Shown here in pieces: positions 52,690 through 55,118 of a stretch of 55,118 bases of DNA (position 1 is its first letter; every line of letters begins with the position of its first letter). Source of the DNA: Gammaproteobacteria bacterium (lineage in GTDB: Bacteria > Pseudomonadota > Gammaproteobacteria > RBG-16-57-12); assembly GCA_022712945.1 (NCBI GenBank), contig JAFLJP010000021.1, positions 1 to 55,118 on the forward strand. The letters run 5' to 3'. The notes under the pieces are model-generated. The model was not told the origin of the DNA. It ran no database searches and saw nothing but the letters and a program-made list of their open reading frames with translations. The position numbers and the translations under genes are program-made.

Positions 52690-52998
52690 ATGAGTTATAA
52701 GAATTCAGAGATTACCAAAAAAGCTAATATTTATGACGGTGGTAGGGTGACCAGTCGCCGTGTTGTGACATCCGATGGTGATGTGGTGACACTCGGTATC
52801 ATGCAGCTTGGTAGCTACCACTTTGCGACGCAGGAGGCCGAAGTGATGGCGCTGCTACAAGGTGCCTGTCGTGTTAAATTGACCGGTAGTGATGAGTGGG
52901 TTACCTATGGTGCCAGTCAGCGCTTTGATGTGCCCGCTAACTCATCATTTGATATTGAGGTGACCGAGTTACTGGATTACATTTGCCACTACGATTAA
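52690..52998 (+). CDS. ppnP: Pyrimidine/purine nucleoside phosphorylase PpnP
   Basis: This 102-residue cupin of the PpnP (YaiE, DUF1255) family catalyses phosphorolysis of several nucleosides to base and ribose-1-phosphate. Typical features are [73 protein letters not shown] and the C-terminal LDYICHYD. Length and motif order match E. coli PpnP. It follows the isomerase gene by 16 bases and precedes cysK by ten, so these genes may share a transcript, although no functional link between them is known. Confidence 0.9.
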   Translation: MSYKNSEITKKANIYDGGRVTSRRVVTSDGDVVTLGIMQLGSYHFATQEAEVMALLQGACRVKLTGSDEWVTYGASQRFDVPANSSFDIEVTELLDYICHYD

Positions 52999-53008
52999 AA
53001 GGGGCTTA

Positions 53009-53926
53009 ATGGTGAAATTTAATAATGTTCTAGAGAGTGTGGGAGATACGCCCCACGTAAGAGTCAACCGGTTATTGGGTGAACAGCACGAGGTCTGGCT
53101 GAAGCTGGAGCGCGCCAACCCCGGGGGGAGTATCAAAGATCGTATCGCCCTCGCCATGATTGAAGCGGCGGAAGCGGCGGGGGTGATCAATCAGGACAGT
53201 GTCATTATTGAGCCCACGTCGGGTAATACCGGCATTGCTCTGGCGATGGTCGCGGCGGTTAAGGGCTACCGTATTGTGCTGGTTATGCCAGAGTCAATGT
53301 CAGTAGAGCGCCGCCGTTACATGCAGGCGCTGGGTGCCGAGTTGGTATTGACATCAAGAGAGCTGGGTATGGAAGGGGCAATTGAGAAAGCGGGTGAACT
53401 GCTCAAGAAAAACAGCAATAGCTGGATGCCACAGCAGTTTGATAATCCCGCTAATGTTGAGGCCCACCGTGCCACTACGGCGCAGGAGATTATTCGGGAT
53501 TTTCCTGATGGGCTGGATTATCTCTTTGTCGGTGTCGGCACCGGTGGTCATGCCAGTGGTTGTGGCAAAGCATTAAAAGCGCACTTCCCCGGTTTGAAAG
53601 TGATCGCGGTTGAACCGCTTGCATCCCCCGTTATCAGCGGTGGGATCAAGGGGCCTCATCCCATTCAGGGGATCGGTGCAGGCTTTATTCCTGGTAACCT
53701 CTGTACCGAGCTATTGGATAGCATTGTGACGGTTGATAACCAAAGTGCCTTTGCCATGACGGCGCGTTGCGCAAAAGAGGAGGGTATTTTTGTGGGGCTA
53801 TCCAGTGGTGCTTCACTGGCGGCGATTGCAAGCTCACTGGCTGATATTCCTGAAGGGAGTCGTATTCTTGCTTTCAGTTATGATACAGGTGAACGGTACC
53901 TTTCGGTTGATGGTTTGTTTGAGTAG
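53009..53926 (+). CDS. cysK: Cysteine synthase (O-acetylserine sulfhydrylase)
   Basis: This 305-residue PLP enzyme makes cysteine from O-acetylserine and sulfide. The PLP lysine is K43 in [14 protein letters not shown]; the asparagine loop TSGNTG is at 70-75; the phosphate loop is [10 protein letters not shown]; the C-terminal segment has [15 protein letters not shown] and [16 protein letters not shown]. These are standard for CysK/CysM. The ATG at 53009 follows AAAGGGGC at a suitable distance. The distinction between CysK and CysM cannot be made firmly by eye, though the sequence order looks CysK-like. Confidence 0.92.
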   Translation: MVKFNNVLESVGDTPHVRVNRLLGEQHEVWLKLERANPGGSIKDRIALAMIEAAEAAGVINQDSVIIEPTSGNTGIALAMVAAVKGYRIVLVMPESMSVERRRYMQALGAELVLTSRELGMEGAIEKAGELLKKNSNSWMPQQFDNPANVEAHRATTAQEIIRDFPDGLDYLFVGVGTGGHASGCGKALKAHFPGLKVIAVEPLASPVISGGIKGPHPIQGIGAGFIPGNLCTELLDSIVTVDNQSAFAMTARCAKEEGIFVGLSSGASLAAIASSLADIPEGSRILAFSYDTGERYLSVDGLFE

Positions 53927-53982
53927 CCCCATTGGCACTGTTTTGTCTGATTCGCACCGATAATGGTTGGTAAGGAGTTATT

Positions 53983-54795
53983 TTGATAGTACGAATATTG
54001 TTGGTGATGGCGTTGGGTTTTTTCTGTTTCAGTGCCGCTGTTGCCAGTGAAACAGAAGAGAAAAAAGTTCTCGAAGCACTACAGCTGCTGGGTATGGAGA
54101 GCCACTTTAATGAGCTTCACCAGACTCTGGTGCGTGGTCTGAATCAACGTCGACTTGAGGGTGTTGCCTCGGGCGAGTTGGATTATGCCGCTTTGGAGGG
54201 TTTGATTGATCGCCACTTTGAGCCACAACTGTTAATCAAAAAGCTCGCTGAGCGGTTGCTGGATCAATATGATGTCAATCGCTTTGAGTTATTACTCTCC
54301 AGTTTGCGTTCTGAGCAGATTCAACAGGTGAGGTTGAGCCTCGAACGAGTCGGTGCTGCTGAGAGCCTGGAAGCGTTGCGGGCATATGCCCGTGGTTACA
54401 AGTCAGCCCCTCTGGATCAGCAAAAAACCTATATTATTAGCGGCCTGGATCGGGCCAGTGCTGGCAATGAACTCTACGCCGGGGTACAGGCATTGGCCAC
54501 CTTGACGATGTTGCGACTGCAAGAGGCTCAGGAGGGAATCTCCCCCCAGTTTGCTGAAAACTTACTGCTACAGCAGCTCTATACCGACTACCTAGAGAGT
54601 GGCCGCTACACTTCGGAGATGATTTATCGTTCGGCATTGGGTGAAATGAGTGCCGAGCAGTTGCAGCTCTCGCTTCGGCTTTATCGTAGCACGGTGGTTC
54701 AGTGGTTTCTTGGCGCGGCTGTGGAGCACTTTACCACTGTCGCAACAATGCAACGGGAGCAGTTGCTAGTGGCGGTTGGTGATGTGGAAGAGTGA
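53983..54795 (+). CDS. Exported helical protein of unknown function
   Basis: This 270-residue protein starts with TTG, with AAGGAG about seven bases upstream. A signal peptide (ILLVMALGFFCFSAAVASE) directs it to the periplasm. The mature protein is almost wholly alpha-helical and charged, for example LEALQLLGMESHFNELHQTL and LIDRHFEPQLLIKKLAERLL. A resemblance to DUF2059-type exported proteins (hydrophobic pairs in a helical repeat) is possible but weak. No catalytic motif is seen. Its neighbours do not suggest a function. Confidence 0.6.
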   Translation: MIVRILLVMALGFFCFSAAVASETEEKKVLEALQLLGMESHFNELHQTLVRGLNQRRLEGVASGELDYAALEGLIDRHFEPQLLIKKLAERLLDQYDVNRFELLLSSLRSEQIQQVRLSLERVGAAESLEALRAYARGYKSAPLDQQKTYIISGLDRASAGNELYAGVQALATLTMLRLQEAQEGISPQFAENLLLQQLYTDYLESGRYTSEMIYRSALGEMSAEQLQLSLRLYRSTVVQWFLGAAVEHFTTVATMQREQLLVAVGDVEE

Positions 54796-54886
54796 TAGCG
54801 TGTGTTTGATGGTCACTTGAGCTTATAGTTCCGCCGATGGCCCTTTCCGTGCAGCGGTAAGAGTCGAAAAAATTATCACAACATAA

Positions 54887-54990
54887 GGGATGTAAAATTT
54901 ATTAAAATACCGCGCTTACTTCTCTTTTTGCCGACCCTCTCTAGGCCGGTATTCGTTGCGTAGCTCACTATGCGCCCAATACCGGCCTAG
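54887..54990 (-). mobile_element. MITE family A, copy 3, truncated by another insertion
   Basis: GGGATGTAAAATTTATTAAA and the following left half of the hairpin match copy 2 (30100), in the same orientation, with TAA at 54884-54886 as flank. The element breaks off after GGCCTAG in the right hairpin arm, where a different sequence begins. The missing end presumably lies beyond the contig. Confidence 0.8.
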
Positions 54991-55118
54991 GAGCCTGTCC
55001 GAGAATAGAGGTCGTAGCGAGAGAGTGTGATTTTTAGTTCATTTTTTCGACAATTTGAGGCGAATGGTTGTTCCCTTTAACGAAAATTGGCGGGAAAATG
55101 AGCAAAAAACACGCTTTC
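54991..55118. mobile_element. Terminus of another insertion sequence at the contig edge
   Basis: GAGCCTGTCCGAGAATAGAG starts directly after CTAG of the MITE hairpin, a typical IS5-group (YTAR) or similar target. About 128 bases are visible without a coding frame. The sequence style recalls IS ends beginning with a CTGTCCGAGAATA motif, but the family is not certain. The contig end inside it fits assembly failure at a multicopy element. Confidence 0.5.

Noticed and set aside
53983..54795. Assignment of the exported helical protein to a named family
   Set aside because: The resemblance to DUF2059-like proteins is too weak to name; it was kept as a protein of unknown function.

Overview
This window looks like chromosomal DNA of a gammaproteobacterium, probably a short-read or metagenomic contig. 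The thiS-thiG-trmB order, the ppnP and cysK genes, the OmpP1/FadL-type porin and the initiator tRNA all fit that group, and species-level placement is not possible by eye. The first 14 bases match the 3' end of an Illumina adapter, so the left edge is an assembly edge. Small non-autonomous mobile elements and insertion-sequence debris are unusually dense.

Layout. 1-3846: contig edge with a LysR C-terminus, a broken Fic end, a HipBA toxin-antitoxin pair, a truncated DUF6035-like gene and a FadL-like porin. 4153-22624: a long co-directional surface-glycan locus with a B12-type radical SAM protein, two sulfotransferases, two glycosyltransferases, a NeuB-like synthase without its SAF domain, an SDR, a C-methyltransferase, a ThDP enzyme, an ATP-grasp ligase, an SpsF-PseG fusion and a GH57-like protein. 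It is interrupted by a Fic gene and by a 159-bp MITE-like element. 22625-30589: accessory DNA with REP units, a dead IS5-family element, a YVTN propeller protein, an MNT-HEPN protein, a RES/Xre toxin-antitoxin pair, two tandem CBS proteins, tRNA-fMet and a second full-length MITE. 30590-33630: a UbiA-like membrane protein with degenerate active-site motifs, trmB, thiG and thiS. 33839-51858: a CHASE2 sensor followed by a five-gene translationally coupled operon. 51996-54795: FKBP isomerase, ppnP, cysK and an exported protein. The right edge is a MITE cut by a further IS end.

The strongest candidate for an undescribed system is 36093-51858. It encodes a large CapB/PgsB-like amide ligase, a membrane protein with two CapC/PgsC-like halves fused to a long soluble part, a periplasmic beta-rich protein, a secreted hydrolase of probable poly-gamma-glutamate hydrolase type, and a 1682-residue protein with a helical repeat region and an apparent C-terminal outer-membrane barrel. 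Together these look like a Gram-negative machine that makes a poly-gamma-glutamate-like polymer and carries it across both membranes. The soluble part of the CapC-like protein holds two apparently inactivated copies of the hydrolase domain encoded by its operon partner.

The second candidate is the glycan locus, which may make a sulfated glycan carrying an unusual nonulosonic-acid-like or branched sugar. The third is the repeat biology: at least nine genes have stop codons inside or exactly at the end of a mobile or palindromic repeat.
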